Positions 1 through 8,991 of a stretch of DNA of 64,000 nt are shown piece after piece. The stretch is from Crenothrix sp043729335. Lineage in GTDB: Bacteria; Pseudomonadota; Gammaproteobacteria; Methylococcales; Methylomonadaceae. Made by a program: the position numbers and the translations under genes. How positions within the stretch are numbered: the stretch's first letter is position 1; each line of letters begins with the position of its first letter. Under the pieces are notes generated by a model. That model was not told where the DNA came from. It worked only from the letters and a program-made list of their open reading frames with translations, and did not search any database. The DNA lies in contig NZ_JAYTLQ010000010.1 in assembly GCF_043729335.1 (NCBI RefSeq), positions 75,851-139,850 of the forward strand. The letters run 5' to 3'.

Positions 1-49
1 TGCAAAAACATTTTTTAATATCAATTGTAATGTGTTTTAGGGCTTCAAC

Positions 50-1498
50 TTGAGTATTAAACGTAACACTACCTACAATCTGCTGGGATCAATCCTTCCG
101 CTAGCCGTATCGCTTTTTACCACCCCAATCTACCTTAGCTTGATTGGTGAAGCACGCTATGGCGTTTTGGCGATTGTCTGGTTGCTTCTCGGCTATTTTG
201 GTTTGTTTGATCTTGGCTTGGGGCGGGCCACGGCGCAGCGTATAGCTGCGCTACGGGACAGCACAGACGGAGAACGCGCAAAGACATTCTGGACAGCGCT
301 TATATTAAATATGGGGCTTGGTGTTGGGGGGGGGGTATTGATCTGGCCAGTCGCCAGCTATTTCTTCGCGCATATTTTTAAAATTGATGAAGCATTACGC
401 CCGGAAGTACAAGCTGCTGTCCCTTGGCTGATACTGGCTGTACCCATGGCAACACTATCAGGCGTGTTAAGTGGGGCTCTTCAAGGACGCGAGCGTTTTT
501 TTGAGCTGAACGTGGTTTCAGTATTCGGTACGATACTTTTTCAAATCTTGCCGCTTGCTGCTGCAATGCTTTTAGGTGCTGATCTTGGCGTACTTCTGCC
601 AGCTGCATTATGTACTAGGCTGCTCACACTTTTAATACTGTTTTGGCGCTGTTGGCAACACGTATTCCGAGATTACACACCTACATTTGCCAAGGCTCAG
701 GCAGGTCAGTTACTACGTTTTGGAGGTTGGGTAACATTGTCTTCATTTGTTTCACCCATGATGGTTATCCTTGATAGATTTATTATTGGTGCTATGTCCA
801 GTGCAAAGGACGTGACTATTTATACTGTTCCTTTTCAATTAAGCGAGCGTAGCGTACTTATTTCGAGCGCACTTAATTCAGCCTTGTTTCCAAGGTTTGC
901 GGCGGTTGGCTTTGAGGAAGAACAAAGGCTTGCAAATAATGGATTGCGGGTACTTGTAACCGTTATGACACCTCTGGTAGCAGCGGGTATTTTGTTAATG
1001 GAACCTTTTTTGGGATGGTGGATAAGCCCTGCGTTTGCCCAAGAGTCAGCGCGAGTAGGTCAAGTTATTCTGCTAGGCTTCTGGTTCAACAGCCTCGCAG
1101 GTATTCCTTATGCTCAGTTGCAAGCACGCGGCCGGCCTGATCTTGTCGCCAAATGCCATTTAATGGAAGTGCTGCCTTATTTTGGCTTACTTTATTTGGG
1201 CTTGAGCAATGTCGGTCTAGTCGGAGCTGCAATGGCATTTTCTTTACGTGTTTTTATAGATTTTGCGCTTCTGGCAGGATTAGCTGGGATATTAAAACAA
1301 TCATTTCACCTGTTATTAGTACCAGTGCTTTTGTTGGAGGCAGCATTTTGGATTACAACTCAAGCCAGTTTTGGCCAGCCAGACTGGTTGGCACTAGTCT
1401 CCGTTTATTTGTTAGTTACAACCCTATTAGGATGGCGAGAAACAACATCATTTATGAAGACATTTATATTTACTCGATTTAAGCCGTGTACTCATTAA
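50..1498 (+). CDS. Polysaccharide flippase, Wzx/MATE-like
   Basis: A 482-residue integral membrane protein with about 12 predicted hydrophobic helices and the N-terminal pattern of Wzx-type lipid-linked oligosaccharide flippases (asparagine-leucine-leucine-glycine, then a GLFDLGLGRAT segment). It would move undecaprenyl-linked repeat units across the inner membrane. The start is a TTG at 50: an in-frame stop lies at 38-40 and the family N-terminus is reached immediately, although the ribosome site is poor. Glycosyltransferases follow. Ten consecutive G residues (326-335, codons 93-95 plus one base) sit inside the gene, and slippage there would truncate the protein near residue 95. Substrate specificity cannot be read. 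Confidence 0.85.
   Translation: MSIKRNTTYNLLGSILPLAVSLFTTPIYLSLIGEARYGVLAIVWLLLGYFGLFDLGLGRATAQRIAALRDSTDGERAKTFWTALILNMGLGVGGGVLIWPVASYFFAHIFKIDEALRPEVQAAVPWLILAVPMATLSGVLSGALQGRERFFELNVVSVFGTILFQILPLAAAMLLGADLGVLLPAALCTRLLTLLILFWRCWQHVFRDYTPTFAKAQAGQLLRFGGWVTLSSFVSPMMVILDRFIIGAMSSAKDVTIYTVPFQLSERSVLISSALNSALFPRFAAVGFEEEQRLANNGLRVLVTVMTPLVAAGILLMEPFLGWWISPAFAQESARVGQVILLGFWFNSLAGIPYAQLQARGRPDLVAKCHLMEVLPYFGLLYLGLSNVGLVGAAMAFSLRVFIDFALLAGLAGILKQSFHLLLVPVLLLEAAFWITTQASFGQPDWLALVSVYLLVTTLLGWRETTSFMKTFIFTRFKPCTH
326..335 (+). repeat. Poly-G tract (G10) inside the flippase gene
   Basis: Ten uninterrupted G bases encode Gly93-Gly94-Gly95 and the first base of Val96. Tracts of this length in surface-glycan genes are classic slipped-strand mispairing sites in other bacteria. 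In this copy the frame is open (ON). Whether it varies here is inference. Confidence 0.7.
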
Positions 1499-1726
1499 AC
1501 CATGCCTTTAAAAATGCTGGCTTTTCCGAACCACTTGCTTGCGTATGCCCAGGTACTTGTGCAGATATGTATAAAAAGAACGCCACTATTGGAAATAGTA
1601 ATTCATTAAGTCAGGCGCTTTTAACCTCCAAAGTAGTTAAGTGGCAAGCTTATAGGGGCGATCTTGCAATTATATTTATCTCGTCAAATCGAGAATTTTC
1701 AACTGTAATGATACAAAAGGGGGGCG

Positions 1727-2710
1727 ATGAGTATGGGTTTATCCATTGCAATGGCTACGTATAACGGCGCTAAATATCTACAAGAGCAGCTTGATAGTTT
1801 TCTCGCCCAAACCCGGCAACCCGACGAGTTGGTCGTGTGCGATGACGGCTCTACTGATACGACTTTGCAAATAATTGAAAACTTTGCAGCTATTGCGCCA
1901 TTCAATGTCCGAGTTTTTAAAAATCAGACAAAGCTAGGGTATGTAGAAAATTTTAGCCGTGCAATGAGCCATTGTACTGGCGAGCTAGTTTTTTTAAGTG
2001 ATCAGGATGACTTTTGGTTTTCTAATAAAATTGAATTTGTTTGTAATATTTTTCAAGCTAAATCAAATGTATGGGTAATCATTAATGATGCAGAAATAAC
2101 TGATGAATACCTTAATCCTGCCGGATTAACAATTTTGGGGCAAACATACACAGCTGGACTTTGTGCAGAGGAATTTATAACAGGTTGCTGTAGCGCTTAC
2201 CGTAACTCTATTGCGCCAGCATTATTGCCAGTGCCCTCAGCTACACACACGCATGATGGGTGGCTCCATCTTCTTGGTTTGTCTTATGGATGTAGAGAGG
2301 TACTACCAAATCCTCTTCAATATTACCGACGACATAATACAAATACCTCCGGCTGGATAACGGGTAATTTATTAAAAGCATCGCCTCTTACATTACAACG
2401 TCGGTTGTTTGCCCTCAAAAATATTAAGCAGGATCCGGTTATGGCCTGTGAAAACCGTATTTTACAGTTAAGGGTTTATGAAGAGCGACTTGAACAATCT
2501 CCTCCTTTGTTTTTGGAAACCTTTTACTCAGCTATTAAAAACAGTCAGACCCGAATTAAAATTAAGATAAACGCTAACGAAAATCGAAAGGCGTTACTGT
2601 TGAAGCCAATAATTCCCAGGTTTTTTTCTGCGCTGAAGTTTTATAGAGCCGATGGGTATTGTCACTTTGAAGGGTTAAAGAGCTTTGCTAAGGATGTTTT
2701 ATTTCGATGA
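1727..2710 (+). CDS. Family 2 glycosyltransferase (rhamnosyltransferase-like)
   Basis: A 327-residue GT-A fold enzyme. It has the N-terminal MATYNGAKYL strand, a nucleotide-binding DDGS at residues 39-42 and a metal-binding SDQDD at 91-95, the pattern of GT2 enzymes close to dTDP-rhamnosyl transferases. It should add one sugar to the lipid-linked repeat unit on the cytoplasmic face. ATG 1727 is preceded by a strong AAGGGGGG ribosome site. A second ATG six bases downstream is possible. The stop overlaps the next gene's start by four bases, so translation is likely coupled. Donor and acceptor are unknown. Confidence 0.85.
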   Translation: MSMGLSIAMATYNGAKYLQEQLDSFLAQTRQPDELVVCDDGSTDTTLQIIENFAAIAPFNVRVFKNQTKLGYVENFSRAMSHCTGELVFLSDQDDFWFSNKIEFVCNIFQAKSNVWVIINDAEITDEYLNPAGLTILGQTYTAGLCAEEFITGCCSAYRNSIAPALLPVPSATHTHDGWLHLLGLSYGCREVLPNPLQYYRRHNTNTSGWITGNLLKASPLTLQRRLFALKNIKQDPVMACENRILQLRVYEERLEQSPPLFLETFYSAIKNSQTRIKIKINANENRKALLLKPIIPRFFSALKFYRADGYCHFEGLKSFAKDVLFR

Positions 2711-3837
2711 TAAATCTGCGTTCTACAGACTGTCGTATGGCAATTTTTCTGCCAGACTTAAGGGGTGGCGGTGCTGAGCGGGTAGCCATTAACTTAGCCA
2801 ATAACTTTGCTCAGCGAGGTTATGCAGTAGATATGGTATTGCTGTCTTCCTTCGGTGAATTACTGACTGATCTTAGCCCGGATGTCCGCATTATTGATTT
2901 AAAGGTAAAGCGGTTACGTAATACTGCTTTACCCTTGGTGGCATATTTGCGTGAAAATCGCCCTAGTATATTGCTGGCTTGTATGTGGCCTCTTACTGTT
3001 ATTGCATTATGGGCCAAAAGCCTGGCTTGCGTTAAAACTCAAGTTATCGTGGCTGAGCATGCTACATGGTCGGGCGGAGAAATTGTAAGTTCACCCTTTG
3101 TGCATTGGCAAGTACGGACTACTATGCATTATTTTTTCCCCAAGGCAGCGGGTATTGTCGTTGTTTCAAATGGCTCAGCAGATGATCTTGCCAGCTTCGC
3201 CAATTTAGATCGAAGCGGTATTACCGTCATTTACAATCCCGTAGTGGGTAATGCAGTTTCGCTACAGGAAAAAGCAGTAACTCCAAAGGAATGGTGCGAG
3301 GGGATGCATTACAAACTGCTAGCGGTGGGTACGCTTAAACCTATTAAGGACTATTCAATGCTTTTAAATGCCATTGCACAGTTAAAACAGCGTATCAATA
3401 TACGCTTGCTAATTTTGGGAGAAGGTCAATGCCGTGCCGCACTTGAAGCCCAAGCTCAAAAATTAGGTATTGCAGATCGGCTATTCATGCCAGGTTTTGT
3501 TAAAGATCCTTCACCTTATTATCATCACGCAGATTTACATGTGTTGTCTTCCGTCGGAGAGGGTTTGCCGACGGTAATTATTGAAGCGCTGGCAGCCGGT
3601 ACGCCTGTAGTCAGTACGGATTGTCCCTCAGGGCCGCGCGAGATTTTATGTGGTGGGCAATTTGGCCTATTAGTGCCGGTAGGTGATGCGACTGCATTGG
3701 CGCTTGCTATTGAAAAATCCCTTGGTACTCACCATGACCCGCTTTTACTTAAAATGCGTGCACAAGATTTTTCAATAGACAAAGCAGTGGATCACTATGA
3801 AAAACTTTTTTTTGGTGACAGTGGTTTAAGCACATGA
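2707..3837 (+). CDS. Family 4 glycosyltransferase
   Basis: A 376-residue GT-B enzyme. The N-terminal domain has the glycine-rich acceptor loop GGGAER (20-25). The C-terminal domain has the retaining GT4 signature E285-x7-E293 inside EGLPTVIIE, followed by a conserved AAGTPVV stretch. This resembles PglA/PglJ-like N-acetylgalactosaminyl transferases, but the sugar cannot be fixed. It overlaps the genes on both sides by four bases (ATGA), placing it in one translationally coupled block of four glycosyltransferases between 1727 and 6127. Confidence 0.85.
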   Translation: MINLRSTDCRMAIFLPDLRGGGAERVAINLANNFAQRGYAVDMVLLSSFGELLTDLSPDVRIIDLKVKRLRNTALPLVAYLRENRPSILLACMWPLTVIALWAKSLACVKTQVIVAEHATWSGGEIVSSPFVHWQVRTTMHYFFPKAAGIVVVSNGSADDLASFANLDRSGITVIYNPVVGNAVSLQEKAVTPKEWCEGMHYKLLAVGTLKPIKDYSMLLNAIAQLKQRINIRLLILGEGQCRAALEAQAQKLGIADRLFMPGFVKDPSPYYHHADLHVLSSVGEGLPTVIIEALAAGTPVVSTDCPSGPREILCGGQFGLLVPVGDATALALAIEKSLGTHHDPLLLKMRAQDFSIDKAVDHYEKLFFGDSGLST

Positions 3838-5033
3838 AAATAAGTTTACTCTATATTTCCTATGATGGCATGTTGGAACCATTAGGCCAATCTCAGGTGT
3901 TGGCTTATCTCAAGCGTTTAGCACCAGAGCGTTGCATTCACCTTATCAGTTTTGAAAAAGCAGAAGATTGGGAGAACGAGGTTCAGCGCCAGCACATTGC
4001 CAAAGATATTTCCGAGTCAGGCATCGTATGGCATCCATTACGCTATCATAAGCGCCTTTCAGCCCTAGCCACTGCCTGGGATATTAGCTGTGGCATATTG
4101 TTAGGGTTATGGCTGGTGTTGCGTTATCGTTTGCGTATTGTACATGCGCGCAGCTATGTACCCTCAGTTATGACGCTGGCGCTTAAGCGTCTAACGGGCG
4201 TGAAGTATCTGTTTGATATGCGTGGTTTTTGGGCAGACGAGCGGGTTGATGGTGGATTATGGCCACGGAGTGGCCGTCTGTTTAAAGTTGCCAAATGGTT
4301 TGAGCGTTGCTTTCTACTGAGAGCAGATCATGTGGTATCCCTCACCCAGGCAGCGGTATATGAACTACAGAAATTTCCTTACCTACAAGAAAAAATGCCC
4401 CCTGTTACAGTCATCCCAACCTGTGCCGATTTAGAGCGTTTTAAGCCTATGCCATATGAGCAAGATAGGAATGGTTTTGTACTGGGCTATGTCGGTTCGG
4501 CTGGCACTTGGTATCTGTTTGATGAGGCGGTAGCCTGCTTTGCGCAATTATTGCGCATAAAGTCTAACGCAAGTTTTTTGATTATTAACCGAGGCGAACA
4601 CTCTTATATTCGTGCGCGGCTCGCCGCTGCTGGTATTCCTGATAAAGCTGTAGAGCTGATTTCGGTCACCCATGATGAAGTGCCCCGGCAAATGGCGCGA
4701 ATGGATGCAGGCGTTTTCTTTATTAAACCAGTTTTTTCCAAGCAGGCATCAGCGCCTACCAAATTGGCCGAGTTTTTGGGGTGCGGTATTCCTTGCTTAG
4801 GGAATGCCGGTGTGGGTGATATGGCAGGAGTGCTGGAAGGAGAAAGAGTCGGTGTGGCGCTCAACTCATTTGATGAAGCAGTAATGGCAGCCGGTTTAAA
4901 AATATTGATTGATCTTGCGGCTGAACCTAGTACATCTTCCCGTTGTAGAGCTGCGGCTCAACGGCACTTTTCTCTTGATGAAGGGATTAAGCGGTATGCT
5001 GAGGTTTATAGGCAAATGGTAACGGCTGAATGA
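3834..5033 (+). CDS. Family 4-like glycosyltransferase
   Basis: A 399-residue GT-B glycosyltransferase. It opens with a strand followed by SYDGMLEPLGQSQVL, typical of a GT4 subgroup in exopolysaccharide clusters, and has a central DMRGFWADERVDGG segment. In the C-terminal donor domain the usual E-x7-E is replaced by a K-x2-E arrangement (TKLAEFLGCGIP). It overlaps both neighbours by four bases. Role: sequential sugar addition to the repeat unit. Donor unknown. Confidence 0.8.
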   Translation: MKISLLYISYDGMLEPLGQSQVLAYLKRLAPERCIHLISFEKAEDWENEVQRQHIAKDISESGIVWHPLRYHKRLSALATAWDISCGILLGLWLVLRYRLRIVHARSYVPSVMTLALKRLTGVKYLFDMRGFWADERVDGGLWPRSGRLFKVAKWFERCFLLRADHVVSLTQAAVYELQKFPYLQEKMPPVTVIPTCADLERFKPMPYEQDRNGFVLGYVGSAGTWYLFDEAVACFAQLLRIKSNASFLIINRGEHSYIRARLAAAGIPDKAVELISVTHDEVPRQMARMDAGVFFIKPVFSKQASAPTKLAEFLGCGIPCLGNAGVGDMAGVLEGERVGVALNSFDEAVMAAGLKILIDLAAEPSTSSRCRAAAQRHFSLDEGIKRYAEVYRQMVTAE

Positions 5034-6127
5034 AGTGTTTGGTGCTTAGCCGTTATGGTTTTTCAGGAGCCAGTAGCCGAATGCGTTTTTACCAGTATTT
5101 GCCTTGGCTGGAAAATACGGGTATTCATGTAGTCATGTCTCCGCTTTTTTCAGATGAGTATGTGGCCGGAATACAAGCTGGCCGTAAAAACCTTGCTTTA
5201 GTGGGGCGGGCTTATGTTCATCGTATTCGTGAATTAATCACCAGCAAGCAATTTGACTTGTTGTGGATAGAAAAAGAGCTTTTGCCCTGGGTGCCTTTAG
5301 GTTTGGAAAACTTGCTACTGCCAGTCAGTATTCCGTATATCCTAGACTACGACGATGCCGTTTTTCACTGTTACGACCAGCATCATAATCCAATAGTTAA
5401 ATCTTTACTGGGCAATAAACATCCTTCATTAATACGCGGAGCTGCCCTAATTATAGCAGGTAATGATTATCTGGCTGATTTTGCCAGGCAGTCTGGAGCT
5501 AAGCATGTTGAGATTGTACCGACGGTAATAGATTTGGAACGTTACCCGGCGCATAGCCAAAAGTCCGTAACTGAGACACCTATGACGACCCCCTGCGTCG
5601 GTTGGATTGGGCAGCGTAGCACAGCATCCTTTCTGACACCCTATAGGCAGCTTTTTAAGTCTATTTCATCGTCTAGGAAAGCACGTTTTATTGCGGTTGG
5701 TATCGATGCGCAGTCGCTCGGTTTGCCTATGGAATCCGTACAATGGACAGAGAAAACTGAGGTAGCTTCCATTGCCCGTTTTGATATTGGCATTATGCCG
5801 CTTGAGGATGAAGCATTTGCGCGTGGTAAATGTGGTTATAAGCTCATTCAGTACATGGCCTGTGGGCTGCCCGTAATAGCCTCTCCGGTAGGTGTAAATT
5901 GCCAGATTGTGGAACATGGCGTAAATGGCTTTTTAGCCGAAACCCTTGAGCAGTGGCAAGAAGCTTTGCAAACGTTACTAGCCGATGCAGAGCTTCGTAA
6001 AAGGATGGGCTTGGCAGGCAGGGAAAAGGTCGAGCGCCAATATTGCCTTCAGGTGGCTGCGCCAATTATGTCGCAGTTATTATTAGATGCTTCGGAAACT
6101 CAGGTATTTAAACCAGTGCACCTTTAA
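5030..6127 (+). CDS. Glycosyltransferase, GT-B fold
   Basis: A 365-residue protein. N-terminal motif SRYGFSGASSRMRF and C-terminal donor-binding KCGYKLIQYMACGLPVIASPVG are typical of GT1/GT4 proteins that end glycosyltransferase runs. The start ATG lies in an ATGA overlap with the preceding gene. It closes the coupled block. After it, the cluster is interrupted by a decayed acyltransferase start and a toxin-antitoxin-like pair. Acceptor and donor are not predictable from sequence. Confidence 0.8.
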   Translation: MKCLVLSRYGFSGASSRMRFYQYLPWLENTGIHVVMSPLFSDEYVAGIQAGRKNLALVGRAYVHRIRELITSKQFDLLWIEKELLPWVPLGLENLLLPVSIPYILDYDDAVFHCYDQHHNPIVKSLLGNKHPSLIRGAALIIAGNDYLADFARQSGAKHVEIVPTVIDLERYPAHSQKSVTETPMTTPCVGWIGQRSTASFLTPYRQLFKSISSSRKARFIAVGIDAQSLGLPMESVQWTEKTEVASIARFDIGIMPLEDEAFARGKCGYKLIQYMACGLPVIASPVGVNCQIVEHGVNGFLAETLEQWQEALQTLLADAELRKRMGLAGREKVERQYCLQVAAPIMSQLLLDASETQVFKPVHL

Positions 6128-6143
6128 CTTTAGAACAGATAAA

Positions 6144-6242
6144 ATGGCTAAATCTAAAATTCAAAGCATACAGGTATTTCGTGGTTTTGCTGCACTTGTA
6201 GGTGTTGCCCACCACGCTGCGTTAGTACCGTTGCCTTCGTAA
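6144..6242 (+). pseudogene. N-terminal remnant of an acyltransferase-3 (OafA-like) gene
   Basis: A 32-codon reading frame starts at ATG 6144. After MAKSKIQSIQ it reads VFRGFAALVGVAHHAA, which matches the first transmembrane segment of membrane O-acyltransferases of the AT3 family, including the paired histidines. It stops at TAA 6240-6242, and none of the remaining roughly 300 residues follows. Its location 17 bases after the glycosyltransferase stop fits a former last gene of that block. I infer that a deletion, perhaps linked to arrival of the toxin-antitoxin pair, removed the rest. Confidence 0.6.
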
Positions 6243-6425
6243 AACAAAGCCGTAAGGCAGTTTTCACGGTGCTCGCACGGATGCTAGAAAGTAGAGACAC
6301 AGGGAGCGTTGCCGAACAAGCCGCCTATTGCCTGAGCTATTTCAGGTTTATTGGAATGTATATCTTGTCCGGTGATATATTGGACATATCAATTTGCCGT
6401 TACAAAACAAATAAAGGAAATAACC

Positions 6426-6647
6426 ATGTACGCCATTGAATTTGAAGCCGATATAGAAAATAATTTATTACGTATCCCAGAGAACTATAAAAATCTCAAT
6501 AAAGTTCATGCCAGAGTTATTATTCTTACTCAAGAGCCGCAATATCCCACAACAACATTTAATCCTAGGGCTTTTTTTGGTATTGGAAAACAATCCAAAC
6601 AAGTCTGTGATGCTTATCTAGCAAATGTTCGCGATGGATGGAATTGA
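6426..6647 (+). CDS. Antitoxin-like protein of a VapBC-type pair
   Basis: A 73-residue protein. It has an N-terminal beta-strand pattern (YAIEFEADIENNLLRIP) like AbrB/Phd-like antitoxins paired with PIN toxins, and a C-terminal tail ending in YLANVRDGWN. ATG 6426 has a good AAAGGAAA ribosome site. A longer in-frame start at 6351 has no support. Its stop overlaps the ATG of the PIN gene (TGATG), the usual coupled toxin-antitoxin layout. It would bind and neutralise the toxin and repress its own promoter, which is family knowledge rather than something seen here. Confidence 0.65.
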   Translation: MYAIEFEADIENNLLRIPENYKNLNKVHARVIILTQEPQYPTTTFNPRAFFGIGKQSKQVCDAYLANVRDGWN

Positions 6648-6946
6648 TGCAATATCTAATTGATACCAACATTGTCATTTACTATTTCAACGGCCTCACC
6701 AATGATGGGCGGATTGGTGAGCATCTCTACCAAAAAGCGCAAGCATTTATCAGCCATGCTAATGTTTTTGGGTTGGTTCAGAGTGTCGTAGATAAAACAA
6801 TTGTATTACGGCAACATCACAAAATAAAAATGCCCGATGCGATTATTGCTGCCACGGCATTGGTTCATGGTTTTGGAATCGCCACCAACAACATTGATGA
6901 CTTCAAGCGTCTAGGCATTGAAGCACTTGTCATCAATGTGCTTTAG
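6647..6946 (+). CDS. PIN-domain toxin (VapC-like), internally shortened
   Basis: A 99-residue PIN protein. It begins with the strand YLIDTNIVIYYF carrying the first catalytic Asp (residue 6) and ends with the typical PDAIIAATA and ATNNIDDF segments carrying later acidic residues. Full-length relatives are about 130 residues. The stretch after RIGEHL, where helix 2/3 and a conserved Glu should lie, is missing, although the frame is kept. The sequence therefore looks like an in-frame deletion and the RNase may be inactive. The start was chosen at ATG 6647, which overlaps the antitoxin stop; a longer frame begins at 6638. Confidence 0.65.
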   Translation: MQYLIDTNIVIYYFNGLTNDGRIGEHLYQKAQAFISHANVFGLVQSVVDKTIVLRQHHKIKMPDAIIAATALVHGFGIATNNIDDFKRLGIEALVINVL

Positions 6947-7029
6947 CGAGTATCCGTACAATGAATGTATTCTCACCACATCTTGAGTAATATCACTCCC
7001 CTGAAAGTTTACTGTATAGATAATAAATA

Positions 7030-8991
7030 ATGTGTGGATTAACAGGTTTTTGGCAGACAACGCATTTTTCTACTGACACGGCGTATGCTGTCGCAGAACA
7101 AATGGCACAGCGTATTATCCATCGTGGTCCTGATGATGCTGGCGTATGGGTGGATGAAAGTTCTGGTGTTGCTCTTGCGCATAGACGCTTGGCAATTGTT
7201 GATCTTTCTCCCGCAGGCCATCAACCTATGCTGTCGACTTCCGGTCGTTATGTATTGGTCTTTAATGGTGAGATTTACAACCACCTCAGCTTACGCGAAG
7301 AGTTAGACAAAATAAATGTCGGGCAATGGCGTGGCCATTCAGATACGGAAACTTTATTAGCTGCATTTGAAAGCTGGGATATTGAAACAACGCTGCAAAA
7401 AACAGTGGGCATGTTTGCTATTGCCTTATGGGATAGACAAGAAAAAATATTGACCTTGGCGCGGGATCGCATGGGTGAAAAGCCGTTGTATTATGGCTTT
7501 CAAAATAATACCTTTATGTTTGCTTCTGAGTTAAAAGCCCTTAAAGCCCACCCTGATTTTGTCGGTGAAATTGACAGGGATGTGATGTGTCTTTATCTCA
7601 GACATTGTTGTATTCCAGCTCCATATTCAATTTATAAGGGTATTAAGAAGTTATTGCCTGGTACTTTTCTTCAGCTTCCGCTCACCCAGAATGCGAATCA
7701 CCTATCTTTAATAACGCCTAAGCCTTATTGGTGTTTAAAAGATGCTGTTGAAAAGGGACTTGCACAGCCTTTTGTAGGTCCAGATAGCGATGCGATTGTG
7801 GCTTTAGATGCACAACTGAAACAGTCGATTGGCTTGCAAATGATGGCAGATGTGCCATTAGGGGCATTTTTGTCAGGTGGCATCGATTCATCGACTATTG
7901 TTGCCTTGATGCAAGCGCAGTCCAATCGGCCGGTTAAGACGTTTTCAATTGGTTTTACAGAAGCCGGTTATAACGAAGCCGAATATGCCAAGGCTGTCGC
8001 TCAGCATCTTGGCACAGAACATACTGAGCTTTATGTATCCTCGGATGATTCTATTCAAGTAATTCCCAAGCTTGCAAATATGTTTGATGAGCCTTTTGCT
8101 GATTCTTCACAAATTCCTACCTTTTTGGTGGCACAGATGGCGCGTAAACACGTCACCGTATCCTTATCTGGAGATGCCGGCGATGAATTGTTTTGTGGTT
8201 ACAATCGTTATCTGTTAGCTGATCAATGGCATAAAGTTTCCAAAATACCGTTTGGCGTTAGGCAAACGACAGGCCGCATTATCAATAAGGTTGCGCCCGA
8301 AACATGGGAAGGCGTCTTCAAGCAGTTGAGTAAAATAGTTGCATTGCCTAATAATATGGGGCAGAAATTGGAGAAAATGGCCTCTAGACTAGAAACTTCT
8401 GATCGTGTTGAAGACCTGTATTATAGTTTGGTGTCGGAAATTTCCCATCCAGAACATGCGCTTATTCACGCAAAAGAGCCTGCCAGCTGGCTGGCCAGAA
8501 CGGGGCTAGGTATGTCATTTACCGATGCCAAGTTACACATGATGTATATGGATAGCATGACCTATTTAACCGATGATATTTTGGTTAAGGTAGACCGTGC
8601 GGCCATGGCGGTGAGTTTAGAAACACGTGTACCCTTTTTAGATCATAACGTTATTGAATTGGCCTGGTCACTGCCTTTATCGATGAAGTTCCATGAAGGC
8701 CAGACGAAATGGCTGTTAAGACAAGTGTTATACCAATATGTGCCAAAACAACTTATAGAACGACCCAAAGCGGGGTTTGGCATACCGCTAGGGCAGTGGC
8801 TACGCGGATCGCTGCGAGAATGGGCAGAAGGCTTATTGCATGAAACGCGCTTGCGGGAAGAAGGTTTTTTTAATGTGTCTTTTGTACGCCAGCTTTGGCA
8901 AGAGCATCTGTCGGGTAAACATAATTGGCAAATTTTGCTTTGGAACATATTAATGTTTCAAGCTTGGCTGGAAGGTGAGCAGGCGTGCTAG
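7030..8991 (+). CDS. asnB: Glutamine-hydrolysing asparagine synthetase family protein
   Basis: 653 residues. The class II glutaminase domain starts with catalytic Cys2 (MCGLTGF) and includes HRGPDD and FNGEIYN. The C-terminal synthetase domain carries the PP-loop LSGGIDSS near residue 280. In polysaccharide clusters such enzymes often amidate uronic acids or other sugar carboxylates, as in WbpS/VioA-like cases, rather than making free asparagine. Here that would fit the UDP-GalNAcA route predicted downstream. Its stop overlaps the GTG start of the polymerase-like gene, so the two are co-translated. The amidation role is inference. Confidence 0.85.
   Translation: MCGLTGFWQTTHFSTDTAYAVAEQMAQRIIHRGPDDAGVWVDESSGVALAHRRLAIVDLSPAGHQPMLSTSGRYVLVFNGEIYNHLSLREELDKINVGQWRGHSDTETLLAAFESWDIETTLQKTVGMFAIALWDRQEKILTLARDRMGEKPLYYGFQNNTFMFASELKALKAHPDFVGEIDRDVMCLYLRHCCIPAPYSIYKGIKKLLPGTFLQLPLTQNANHLSLITPKPYWCLKDAVEKGLAQPFVGPDSDAIVALDAQLKQSIGLQMMADVPLGAFLSGGIDSSTIVALMQAQSNRPVKTFSIGFTEAGYNEAEYAKAVAQHLGTEHTELYVSSDDSIQVIPKLANMFDEPFADSSQIPTFLVAQMARKHVTVSLSGDAGDELFCGYNRYLLADQWHKVSKIPFGVRQTTGRIINKVAPETWEGVFKQLSKIVALPNNMGQKLEKMASRLETSDRVEDLYYSLVSEISHPEHALIHAKEPASWLARTGLGMSFTDAKLHMMYMDSMTYLTDDILVKVDRAAMAVSLETRVPFLDHNVIELAWSLPLSMKFHEGQTKWLLRQVLYQYVPKQLIERPKAGFGIPLGQWLRGSLREWAEGLLHETRLREEGFFNVSFVRQLWQEHLSGKHNWQILLWNILMFQAWLEGEQAC

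Noticed and set aside
1486..1764. 92-codon frame between the flippase and the GT2 gene
   Set aside because: No domain signal, overlaps the strong start of the GT2 gene in another frame, no ribosome site; treated as non-coding.
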